Origin: CAZFYZ01 sp964523735 | GTDB taxonomy: Bacteria > Armatimonadota > UBA5829 | Reading direction: 5' to 3' | Length of the DNA: 36,605 bases | NCBI GenBank assembly: GCA_964523735.1 | Contig: CAZFYZ010000030.1 | Span: 1 to 36,605 of the forward strand | In this document: positions 7,655 through 14,575 of the stretch, piece after piece | How the letters are laid out: each line of letters begins with the position of its first letter | How positions within the stretch are numbered: position 1 is the stretch's first letter | Notes under the pieces: generated by a model | Told to the model about the DNA's origin: nothing | The model's input: only the letters and a program-made list of their open reading frames with translations | Databases searched by the model: none | Program-made: the position numbers and the translations under genes

Positions 7655-8128
7655 GTGATCGTTACCATGTTTAAGTCCTATGACGATATGGTCGAGGAGA
7701 TGGAGCGGGAGATGCGTCGCGCTTCGGACGATCTGCTGCTGCAGATGTTCCGGATGTCCAGCATGTCCGGCGACGTCTGGGCGCCGCGAGTGGATGTCTA
7801 CGAGACCGCCAACGCCGTGGTCGTTAAGGTCTGCGCAGCTGGGCTGGAGGCGGGCCAGACCGAACTGACTCTCTCCTCTGACAACCGCTTTCTCACGCTC
7901 AGAGGAGTGCGCGCGGAGCAGGACGACGACAAGGCAGACCGGATCAGATACCACCAGCTTGAGGTCTACTACGGGCCATTCGAGCGCATCGTCGCACTGC
8001 CCGCGGAGGTCCCGATCGACAGAGAGCAGCTTACAGCCTCCTACAAAGAAGGTTTTCTCAAAGTGACTCTGCCCAAGCAGACCCAGGCAGGCAGTCGCAA
8101 GATTGAGATAGAAGAACCGACTAGTTGA
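7655..8128 (+). CDS. Small heat-shock protein, Hsp20 family
   Basis: The 157-residue product has an alpha-crystallin domain from about residue 40 to 140 (PRVDVYETANAVVVKV ... GFLKVTLPK) and a C-terminal IEI motif of the I-x-I type used for oligomer assembly. It acts as an ATP-independent holdase in the cytoplasm. I use GTG 7655, placed after AGAGG; ATG 7667 is an alternative. The next gene on the same strand encodes Lon, a logical partner in protein quality control. The last codons run into a heptamer repeat: the TGA stop at 8126-8128 is part of the first AGTTGAG unit, so the repeat may have reset the C-terminus. Confidence 0.93.
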   Translation: MIVTMFKSYDDMVEEMEREMRRASDDLLLQMFRMSSMSGDVWAPRVDVYETANAVVVKVCAAGLEAGQTELTLSSDNRFLTLRGVRAEQDDDKADRIRYHQLEVYYGPFERIVALPAEVPIDREQLTASYKEGFLKVTLPKQTQAGSRKIEIEEPTS

Positions 8129-8213
8129 GAGTTGAGAGTCGAGAGTTGAGAATTCAGAGCCTTGTGCCGCTGCAGGCTGCTCCCTGCTCTCCACTCTCCA
8201 CTCTCCGCCCTCC
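8123..8213. repeat. Period-7 repeat element B (opposed heptamer arrays)
   Basis: Five units of AGTTGAG type (8123-8157, with variants AGTCGAG and AATTCAG) are followed after 28 bases by four units of ACTCTCC type (8186-8213, with GCTCTCC and GCCCTCC). The period is exactly 7 in both arms and the second arm is C/T-rich against the G/A-rich first. The element spans the whole hsp20-lon junction and carries the hsp20 stop codon. Confidence 0.85.
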
Positions 8214-8231
8214 ACCTATAGGGGAGAAACG

Positions 8232-10661
8232 TTGGATACTTCACCCGAAGGAACTCAGGAACAGCTTCTGGAAGCCGAAGTCGAAGCCGCCGAGCGCGGG
8301 CTGCCGATCCCGGATACGCTGAGCATACTGCCCATCAAGGACACGGTGCTCTTTCCGATGGTCGTTATGCCGCTGATCGTCTCGCGCGACAGCTCGATGC
8401 AGCTCGTGGACGACGCCGTCGTCAGCGATACGCGTATCATCGGCCTCGCCACTCTGATGGACCCCAGCATAGAGGCGCCCGGACCTGATGACATCTACCC
8501 CGTCGGAGTGGCGGCAGCGATCCACACCATGCTTCGCCTGCCCGAGCACCAGCGGCTGATCGTCCAGGGCCTCAAGCGAATCCGCATCACCGAGATCGTC
8601 CAGACCGAGCCCTATATCCGCGTCAAGATCGAAGAACTGCCGGACGTTCAGGACTGGACCGAAGACGAGACCACGGAGATCGAGGCCCTCCGCCGCAACG
8701 TTGGCAACGCGTTCCAGAAAGTCGTCGCGCTCACACCAACACTGCATGACGATCTGCAGAATGTGGTCACCAGCATCAACAAGCCCGGCGTGTTGGCGGA
8801 TACGATCGCCCTGCACCTGCCCATCGCGATCCCCGAGAAACAGGACTTGCTCGAGACCCGAGGAATCAGAGACCGGCTGCGCAAGCTCCTCTCGATTCTT
8901 ATGCGCGAGGTGGATGTCCTGGAACTGGGGAGCAAGATCCAATCCCAGGTCCACTCTGAAATGGGCAAGACCCAAAAGGAGTACTACCTTCGCGAGCAGA
9001 TGAAGGCCATCCAGCGCGAACTCGGCGAGGGCGATGAGCGCTCAGCCGAAGTCGAAGAACTCCGCGCGAAGATAAACGACTCCCACATGACCGAGGAGGC
9101 GCAGAAAGAGGCTCTGCGCGAGCTTGAACGCCTCAGTCACATGCCTCCCGCAGCGCCGGAGTACACCGTCGCGCGCACCTACATCGACTGGCTCGTGAGC
9201 CTGCCGTGGGAGACATTCACCGAGGACAACCTCGATATCCCCCTGGTCCATCGCACGCTCGATGAGGACCATTACGGCCTCACCAAGGTCAAGGACCGGA
9301 TACTGGAATATCTCTCCGTTCGCAAGTTCAAGCAGGCGGGCGACGTCAGGCACCCGATCCTCTGCTTCACCGGCCCTCCCGGCGTGGGAAAGACATCGCT
9401 CGGCAAGTCGATAGCTCGAGCACTCGGCCGCAAGTTCGTGCGGATGAGCCTTGGCGGGATTCGCGACGAGGCGGAGATCAGAGGCCACCGGCGTACCTAT
9501 ATTGGCGCGCTGCCGGGCCAGATCATCCAGGGCGTCAAGCGGGCGGAGTCGCATAACCCCGTCTTCATGCTCGACGAAATAGACAAAGTTGGCACCGACT
9601 TTCGGGGCGACCCATCTTCCGCGCTCCTTGAGGTGCTCGACCCCGAGCAGAACTCGACATTCAGGGACCACTACCTCGAGGTAACATTCGACCTCTCCAA
9701 GGTCCTCTTCATAACGACGGCGAACGTGCTCGACACAATCCTCCCGCCGCTTCGCGACCGCATGGAGATCCTTGAGATCGCCGGCTATACCGAAGAGGAG
9801 AAGCTCGAGATCGCCAAGCGGCACCTGATCCCGAAGCAGCTCGACGAGCACGGCCTCAAGAGGGGCGAGCATATTTCGTTCCTGAAGGACGGCATTCTCG
9901 AGGTCATCCGCGGCTACACACGCGAGGCTGGCGTGCGCAACTTGGAGAGGCAGATCGCGTCCATCTGCCGCAAGACCGCGCGCGAGTTCGCGGAAGGCCG
10001 GACAGAACCCGTTAGGGTGACGAAGAAGCAGGTCCAGGACCTCCTCGGCGTCGCACGATACACATTCGAGGAGCTAGCGGATCGCACCAGCGAGCCGGGA
10101 GTGGCTGTCGGCCTCGTTTGGACACCGGTCGGCGGCGATGTAGTGTTTGTCGAGGCGACCAAGATGGCTGGCGGCAAGCAGCTCGTCATGACCGGCCAGC
10201 TCGGCGATGTAATGAAGGAGTCCGCCCAGGCCGCCCTCAGCTACATCCGCACTCATGCCAGAGACCTGAGTGTCGAGGACGACTTCTTCTCCAAGTCTGA
10301 CATCCACATCCACGTGCCCGCTGGCTCTATCCCAAAGGACGGTCCCTCGGCAGGTGTGACGATGGTAACGGCGCTGGCATCGCTTGTGAGCGGGCGCAGG
10401 GTCAAACCCCGGCTTGCCATGACAGGCGAGATCACCCTGCGTGGCAAGGTCCTGCCAGTAGGCGGGCTCAAGGAGAAGGTCCTCGCCGCCCGCCGGGCGG
10501 GAGTCGAGACCGTCATCGTCCCCAAGGACAACCGCAAGGACATCGAAGAGGAAGTCCCCGACCACATCCGCCAGGAGATGCGCATCGAATACGTCAGCGC
10601 CGTCTCTCAGGTGCTGAACCTCGCGCTGGAGCCGAATGGGAAGCGGCCGAGGAAACCCTAG
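8232..10661 (+). CDS. lon: ATP-dependent Lon protease
   Basis: The 809-residue product has the full Lon layout: N-terminal substrate domain (LPIKDTVLFPMVVMPL near the start), a coiled region, an AAA+ module with Walker A GPPGVGKTS and Walker B VFMLDEIDK, and a C-terminal protease domain. The catalytic Ser706 is in PKDGPSAG and the catalytic Lys749 in GGLKEK. Lon degrades misfolded and specific regulatory proteins in the cytoplasm. The start is TTG 8232, about six bases after GGGGAG (8221-8225 region), just downstream of the heptamer element. It follows hsp20 and may share its promoter at 7551-7579. Length and motifs are those of an intact enzyme. Confidence 0.98.
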   Translation: MDTSPEGTQEQLLEAEVEAAERGLPIPDTLSILPIKDTVLFPMVVMPLIVSRDSSMQLVDDAVVSDTRIIGLATLMDPSIEAPGPDDIYPVGVAAAIHTMLRLPEHQRLIVQGLKRIRITEIVQTEPYIRVKIEELPDVQDWTEDETTEIEALRRNVGNAFQKVVALTPTLHDDLQNVVTSINKPGVLADTIALHLPIAIPEKQDLLETRGIRDRLRKLLSILMREVDVLELGSKIQSQVHSEMGKTQKEYYLREQMKAIQRELGEGDERSAEVEELRAKINDSHMTEEAQKEALRELERLSHMPPAAPEYTVARTYIDWLVSLPWETFTEDNLDIPLVHRTLDEDHYGLTKVKDRILEYLSVRKFKQAGDVRHPILCFTGPPGVGKTSLGKSIARALGRKFVRMSLGGIRDEAEIRGHRRTYIGALPGQIIQGVKRAESHNPVFMLDEIDKVGTDFRGDPSSALLEVLDPEQNSTFRDHYLEVTFDLSKVLFITTANVLDTILPPLRDRMEILEIAGYTEEEKLEIAKRHLIPKQLDEHGLKRGEHISFLKDGILEVIRGYTREAGVRNLERQIASICRKTAREFAEGRTEPVRVTKKQVQDLLGVARYTFEELADRTSEPGVAVGLVWTPVGGDVVFVEATKMAGGKQLVMTGQLGDVMKESAQAALSYIRTHARDLSVEDDFFSKSDIHIHVPAGSIPKDGPSAGVTMVTALASLVSGRRVKPRLAMTGEITLRGKVLPVGGLKEKVLAARRAGVETVIVPKDNRKDIEEEVPDHIRQEMRIEYVSAVSQVLNLALEPNGKRPRKP

Positions 10662-10678
10662 CCTCCCATGTTCTGTCA

Positions 10679-10750
10679 CGCTGAGCTCGGTTCATCAGCT
10701 TTCATCAAGCGTCCAATGAGGCAGTGAGGGTAAGTAAGTCAGGCTCAGCG
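10679..10750. repeat. Inverted repeat between lon and the kinase/pyrophosphorylase gene
   Basis: CGCTGAGC (10679-10686) and GCTCAGCG (10743-10750) are perfect 8-bp complements separated by 56 bases. They may be the ends of a decayed palindromic element or a weak terminator of lon. Confidence 0.35.
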
Positions 10751-10764
10751 AGAAGGACGAACAT

Positions 10765-11595
10765 ATGCAGGATCTCGACAACCCCCGGACTGTAGTATTC
10801 GCAGTCTCAGATGCCAGCGGTGGGACGGCAGAACGGATTGTGCGTTCCGCGCTTGTGCAGTTCAAGGACGCCGACACTGAAGTGGTTGTCCGCGGGCAGG
10901 TGGACAATGCTGCGCGTGTGACCGCGGTTGTCAAGGAGGCCGCAGAGCGCCACGCGCTCATCGTGCACACTCTGGTCTCGAGTGCCATTCGTTCGCTGAT
11001 GCTGGAGGAGTGCGAGCACTACCACGTGGGAGCTGTGGATCTGATGGGGCCGGTGCTGGACCTCCTTGCCGCGCTGCTGAGGCTGTCACCACTTCAGCAG
11101 CCCGGATTGCTCAAGACAGTGGTTGACGCACGAGCCAAGGAGGTGGAGGCGGTGGAGTTCGCCTTTCGCCACGATGACGGCCAGCACCCCGAGGAGCTGG
11201 ACAAGGCTGAAATCGTGCTGCTGGGTATCTCACGCACCATGAAGACTCCGACCACACTGTACCTGGCATACCGCGGATGGTTAGCTGCCAATGTGCCCAT
11301 AGTCGAGAATACCCCGCTTCCGCCCGAGTTGCTGAAGCTGCCTCCTGAGCGTGTCTTCTGCCTGGACATGTCCCCCAGCCGCTTGGTGGACCTGCGGCGG
11401 GTGCGTGCCGATTCGCTTAAGCTGCCTGCGGAACCGTATGCCTCATTGGAGCACGTGCGTTGGGAGCTTGCCCAAGCACGCCAGCTCTGCAGCGAGCACG
11501 GCTGGAAGAGGGTGGACGTGACGGGGAAGTCCGTCGAGGAAGCCACCCGTGAGATTCTGACGCTGCTCTCCGATAGCGACCGAGCGGACCGTTGA
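10765..11595 (+). CDS. Bifunctional kinase/pyrophosphorylase (PPDK/PEP-synthase regulatory protein family, DUF299)
   Basis: Proteins of this family inactivate pyruvate, phosphate dikinase or PEP synthase by ADP-dependent phosphorylation of a Thr and reactivate it by phosphorolysis. The 276-residue length is standard. The N-terminus reads VFAVSDASGGTAERI, matching the family SDS-x-GETAE segment, and a P-loop-like GISRTMKTPTTLYLA lies near residue 155. The usual form of that loop is SRTSKTPTS, so a Ser to Met change is seen. The ATG has a GAAGGA ribosome site. The target enzyme is not in the window. The gene is followed by a small hairpin and meets the minus-strand group tail to tail. It sits about 100 bases after lon and could be transcribed from it. 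Confidence 0.92.
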   Translation: MQDLDNPRTVVFAVSDASGGTAERIVRSALVQFKDADTEVVVRGQVDNAARVTAVVKEAAERHALIVHTLVSSAIRSLMLEECEHYHVGAVDLMGPVLDLLAALLRLSPLQQPGLLKTVVDARAKEVEAVEFAFRHDDGQHPEELDKAEIVLLGISRTMKTPTTLYLAYRGWLAANVPIVENTPLPPELLKLPPERVFCLDMSPSRLVDLRRVRADSLKLPAEPYASLEHVRWELAQARQLCSEHGWKRVDVTGKSVEEATREILTLLSDSDRADR

Positions 11596-11596
11596 T

Positions 11597-11614
11597 AGCG
11601 GGACAGACCCCGCT
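11597..11614. terminator. Small hairpin between convergent genes
   Basis: AGCGGG (11597-11602) and CCCGCT (11609-11614) form a 6-bp stem with loop ACAGAC, followed by TT. It lies between two converging stop codons and is a plausible weak terminator. Confidence 0.4.
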
Positions 11615-11632
11615 TTCCAACCGGCCTCGCGT

Positions 11633-12055
11633 CTACGTCTCGCTGACAAAGACCCGAGCCAAGTGCCCCCGGTCGTCAAGATCGTAGTAGACTACTATCA
11701 TCTCGTTGCCCGAGACCACCTCGTACACCAGCACCTTGCCTGCCAAGCGTGGAGGCGTACTCCAACCAGCTCGACTTCTGACCCTAGCATATCGCTCAAG
11801 ACCAGCAGAGCCGGCTTTGCCAGACAGCGTGGGTCCTCCGAAGCGGGCCCGGATGTCCTTCTCTGGAGTCCCGCTCGGAAGACTGACATACCGAGCGAAT
11901 TCTGGCGCCGCGCAGGCGTATTCCCTGCCCCTACGCAACTCTCGCGAGTTCCACAGCCCAAACCTGGGTGCCACCCACCACACCGAGAACGCCACTGCGG
12001 CCACTATTAAGCTACCAGCAACTACCACCGAGAGCTTGCTTGCCAATGCGACCAC
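11633..12055 (-). CDS. Unknown membrane-anchored protein, 140 residues
   Basis: The product has one N-terminal transmembrane helix (about residues 8-28) and an extracytoplasmic domain with GTPEKDIRARFGGP and a C-terminal pair of strands (LVYEVV...MIVVYYDLDDRGHLARVFV). The layout of a small helix-turn segment followed by a strand pair with a Tyr-Asp-Asp-Gly-type turn resembles SmpA/BamE-like domains, but the similarity is by eye only. The GTG start at 12055 has GGGAG seven bases upstream, inside the end of the preceding gene, whose stop is three bases away. The two genes are thus coupled. No function can be assigned. Confidence 0.7.
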   Translation of the reverse strand: MVALASKLSVVVAGSLIVAAVAFSVWWVAPRFGLWNSRELRRGREYACAAPEFARYVSLPSGTPEKDIRARFGGPTLSGKAGSAGLERYARVRSRAGWSTPPRLAGKVLVYEVVSGNEMIVVYYDLDDRGHLARVFVSET

Positions 12056-12058
12056 CGA

Positions 12059-12625
12059 TCACTCCCTAGCCCACATCGTGCTGCTGTCCAAGTGATGCGC
12101 CAGATGCTCAAATGCCTCTTCTGTACTCTTCACTTCTTGCATTCCCCCGCTTGAGCAACTCTTGCGGACACCAACCTCAACCGTTCTCACCTGGACAATG
12201 GCCTCGCCATCACCTATTGGAGGGTGCGTGGCCGGAGCCAAGAATACCATCACGAGACAGGCCCTGTGAGCACTGGGCACGTAGAACAGGTACGCCTTCC
12301 TACCGGGCTTGGTCCTGCACTTGGCGGTCCGCAAGGACTGAGACTCCGACACCCAGCGGCGAACTGCGGTTGTATCCGCCCTGAAGTTCCAGTTTCCATG
12401 AATCCCATCGACCCACGCGCCACTCCAGTACTTCGCGTGTCTTGGGACATCGTCCAAGCCCACCTCTCGGAACCTCGTACTCCACTCGGTCCGCGAGTGC
12501 TTCGTCACTTCATGCTTGTCGGGACCGAACTGGATGGCGCAGCAAAGCAGGAGCAACAGCACGCCTAGTGCGATTGCACAGCCGCACAAGACTTTGGACG
12601 CATTTCCCGACGTTACCCTACTCAA
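12059..12625 (-). CDS. Unknown membrane-anchored protein, 188 residues
   Basis: I do not recognise this protein. It starts with a single hydrophobic helix (about residues 12-32, CAIALGVLLLLLCCAIQFG) preceded by a short positively charged tail, so it is probably an N-in single-pass protein or an uncleaved signal anchor. The soluble part contains RHAKYWSGAWVDGIHGNWNF and several Cys residues. The start is TTG 12625 behind GGAGG with a normal gap. It lies between the barstar-like gene (57 bases upstream) and the 140-residue protein (3 bases downstream), which makes a three-gene group of rarely conserved genes behind the cysteine desulfurase. Confidence 0.65.
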   Translation of the reverse strand: MSRVTSGNASKVLCGCAIALGVLLLLLCCAIQFGPDKHEVTKHSRTEWSTRFREVGLDDVPRHAKYWSGAWVDGIHGNWNFRADTTAVRRWVSESQSLRTAKCRTKPGRKAYLFYVPSAHRACLVMVFLAPATHPPIGDGEAIVQVRTVEVGVRKSCSSGGMQEVKSTEEAFEHLAHHLDSSTMWARE

Positions 12626-12682
12626 CCAAGCGCCTCCACAACAGCGGGATGCGGGCAGGCCGCTGTCGTTCCAGAAAAGAGA

Positions 12683-13195
12683 TCACAACTCAAGTTCAGG
12701 AATGCCATACCCGCCATCACCCGAGAAGCGGTCAAGGCTTTGGCAAGCGAGAACCGTGTGGAACGGAACCGCAGGACGATCCCACCATTCACCCCGGTCA
12801 ACGGGCCTAGCCCATTCTTCACCGGCAAACCGCAAAGTGTCTAGGAATGAGTCCCACATCTCCTTCGGCTCCGCTCTGAGTACGTCGTCACTCTTGGTGA
12901 CCAACAATACGACGGCGTCAAAGGCCTCCAACCAGTCGAGGTCGGTGATGCACTCATTGAGCGCGTTCGCATTGCGCCCAAAGTAGTCAGGCAGCTCGAG
13001 CTTCCTTGCCAGCTCGTCATAGGAGGCACCCAAGGTGACCATCTTGCCACCTTCCAGGACTATGACTCGAAGGCCCGCCGCTCTCGCCTGCAGAGCGCTG
13101 ATCTTGCAAGTGAGTTCGTCAACCTCACCTCGGTAGCTGACAACCCAAGGCTCGGTGGCAGTCAGAAACAGAGATATGTCTCTTCCTGTTGACAC
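12683..13195 (-). CDS. Barstar-family protein (RNase-inhibitor-like immunity protein)
   Basis: The middle of this 170-residue protein carries the barstar pattern: VIVLEGGKMVTLGASYDEL, then KLELPDYFGRNANALNECITDLDWL. In barstar the matching helix binds and blocks the active site of barnase-type ribonucleases. About 40 residues precede and 70 follow this core, so it is longer than classical barstar (about 90 residues). No barnase-type RNase or polymorphic toxin is encoded in the window, so it is an orphan inhibitor or has another partner. The start is uncertain: GTG 13195, 14 bases after the desulfurase stop, has only a weak ribosome site. Co-direction suggests it may be read through from the desulfurase gene. 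Confidence 0.75.
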   Translation of the reverse strand: MSTGRDISLFLTATEPWVVSYRGEVDELTCKISALQARAAGLRVIVLEGGKMVTLGASYDELARKLELPDYFGRNANALNECITDLDWLEAFDAVVLLVTKSDDVLRAEPKEMWDSFLDTLRFAGEEWARPVDRGEWWDRPAVPFHTVLACQSLDRFSGDGGYGIPELEL

Positions 13196-13209
13196 GGCTT
13201 CATCGACCC

Positions 13210-14361
13210 CTACTTCCCCTCGTACAACGGCGACATCTCCCGCAGACGCGAGACTATCCCCGGCAGCACGTCGAACACCTTCTCGACGTGCGCCTCGGTG
13301 TTGTCGTTGCCGAGGGTCATGCGCAATGATCCGTGTGCCTGCTCGTGCTTCAGACCGAGCGCCATCAGCACGTGAGACGGGTCCAGCGAACCCGATGTGC
13401 AGGCCGAGCCGGACGACACGCAGANNNNNNNNNNCATCGACTCGCCCTCGACACCCGCGAACGAGAAGTTCACGTTGTTCGGCACGCGCTTCACCCGGTC
13501 GCCGTTGAGCTTCACGTCAGTGATCCGCGACTCGATCCCCGCGATCAGCATATCGCGCAGCCGCGTGGTCTCTTTGATCTCATCAGGCATCCGCTTCGCG
13601 GCCAACTCCGCGGCCTTGCCAAGCCCGACGATTCCAGGCACATTGTGAGTCCCCGCGCGCTTGTTGCCTTCCTGCCCGCCGCCGCGAGTCAGCTTCTCCA
13701 CGCGAGAGCCCTTGCGGATATACATCGCGCCGACACCCTTGGGCCCGTAGAGTTTGTGCGCCGATATAGCCAGCGAGTCGCAGCCAATCGCCTGCACATC
13801 CACCGGGATATGCCCCACCGTCTGCACCGTGTCCGTGTGGAAGTGAATCCCCCGCTCTTTCGCAATCGCGCCGATCTCATCAACCGGCTCGATAGTCCCG
13901 ATCTCGTTATTAGCGTGCATGATCGTGATCAGCACGGTCTGGTCGGTGATCGCCGATTTCAGCTCATCGACACTCACGAAGCCATTGGCATCCACGCCAA
14001 GCACGGTGACATCATGGCCCTGCTTCTCCAGCCAGTGGCAGGGCTCCAGGACCGCGTGGTGCTCGATCTTGCACGTGATAATGTGCTTCCCCTTATTCGC
14101 CTTTGCGTGAGCCACGCCAAATATCGCCCAGTTGTCGCTCTCGCTGCCGCCCGAGGTGAAGTAGATCTCCTCCGGCTCGGCGTTGATCAGCCGCGCGACG
14201 TTGATCCGCGCCTCCTCGACTGCATCGCGTGCCTCTCGACCTAGCGAATAGAGTGTGGTCGCGCTGCCAAACTTATCTTTGAAAAATGGCAGCATCGCGT
14301 CAAGCACTTCCGGGTCCACCGGCGTTGTCGCAGCGTGATCAAGATATATAGTATCGCCCAT
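13210..14361 (-). CDS. nifS: Cysteine desulfurase, NifS/IscS family (interrupted by a sequence gap)
   Basis: The enzyme takes sulfur from cysteine with PLP and passes it to Fe-S cluster or thiocofactor assembly. The product starts IYLDHAATTPVDPEV, has the PLP Lys203 in ISAHKLYGPKG, and the catalytic Cys in SSGSACTSGS. Ten N bases (13425-13434) sit between GES-M and C-VSSGSACTS; the family has seven to nine residues there, so the true gap should be roughly 21-27 bases rather than the 12 now present. The reading frame is the same on both sides. The segment GSATTLYSLG replaces the usual GNPSSxHxxG. ATG 14361 has a GGAGG site and a good promoter at 14404-14432. No iscU, iscR or suf genes are adjacent, so its sulfur acceptor is unknown. 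Confidence 0.95.
   Translation of the reverse strand: MGDTIYLDHAATTPVDPEVLDAMLPFFKDKFGSATTLYSLGREARDAVEEARINVARLINAEPEEIYFTSGGSESDNWAIFGVAHAKANKGKHIITCKIEHHAVLEPCHWLEKQGHDVTVLGVDANGFVSVDELKSAITDQTVLITIMHANNEIGTIEPVDEIGAIAKERGIHFHTDTVQTVGHIPVDVQAIGCDSLAISAHKLYGPKGVGAMYIRKGSRVEKLTRGGGQEGNKRAGTHNVPGIVGLGKAAELAAKRMPDEIKETTRLRDMLIAGIESRITDVKLNGDRVKRVPNNVNFSFAGVEGESMXXXXCVSSGSACTSGSLDPSHVLMALGLKHEQAHGSLRMTLGNDNTEAHVEKVFDVLPGIVSRLREMSPLYEGK
13425..13434. other. Assembly gap of 10 N
   Basis: Ten undetermined bases lie inside the cysteine desulfurase gene just before its catalytic loop. The round number suggests a placeholder rather than a measured length. Confidence 0.98.
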
Positions 14362-14403
14362 TGGTTCCTCCTATCTGGGCCGCCCAAGTCCGTTTACACG
14401 TAT

Positions 14404-14432
14404 ATTCTCCTACCCGGCACAAAGACTGTCAA
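14404..14432 (-). promoter_or_regulatory. Predicted promoter of the cysteine desulfurase gene
   Basis: On the minus strand TTGACA (14432-14427) is followed after 17 bp by GAGAAT (14409-14404), about 40 bases before the ATG at 14361. Confidence 0.6.
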
Positions 14433-14575
14433 GGACAGAGACACAATGGGGCTGGGTACAAATGCTTCGAGAGCGTTCCAAGAAAGACACGCCGGGGAAC
14501 AATCAAACGGCCGGGTATCTGTCGTAGTGTGTGAACTGCTGTCGATGAACCCGCGTATGAGACGGATGGTTAGAC

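Noticed and set aside
7481..8215. Long minus-strand reading frame across hsp20
   Set aside because: It is the complement of the Hsp20 gene plus the repeat element; the apparent peptide with EWRVES-type sequence is translated repeat DNA.
9042..9872. Minus-strand frame opposite lon
   Set aside because: Shadow of the conserved Lon AAA+ coding region.
13333..14244. Plus-strand frame of about 300 codons opposite the cysteine desulfurase
   Set aside because: Antisense shadow with no domain logic, while the minus strand encodes a complete enzyme with all motifs.
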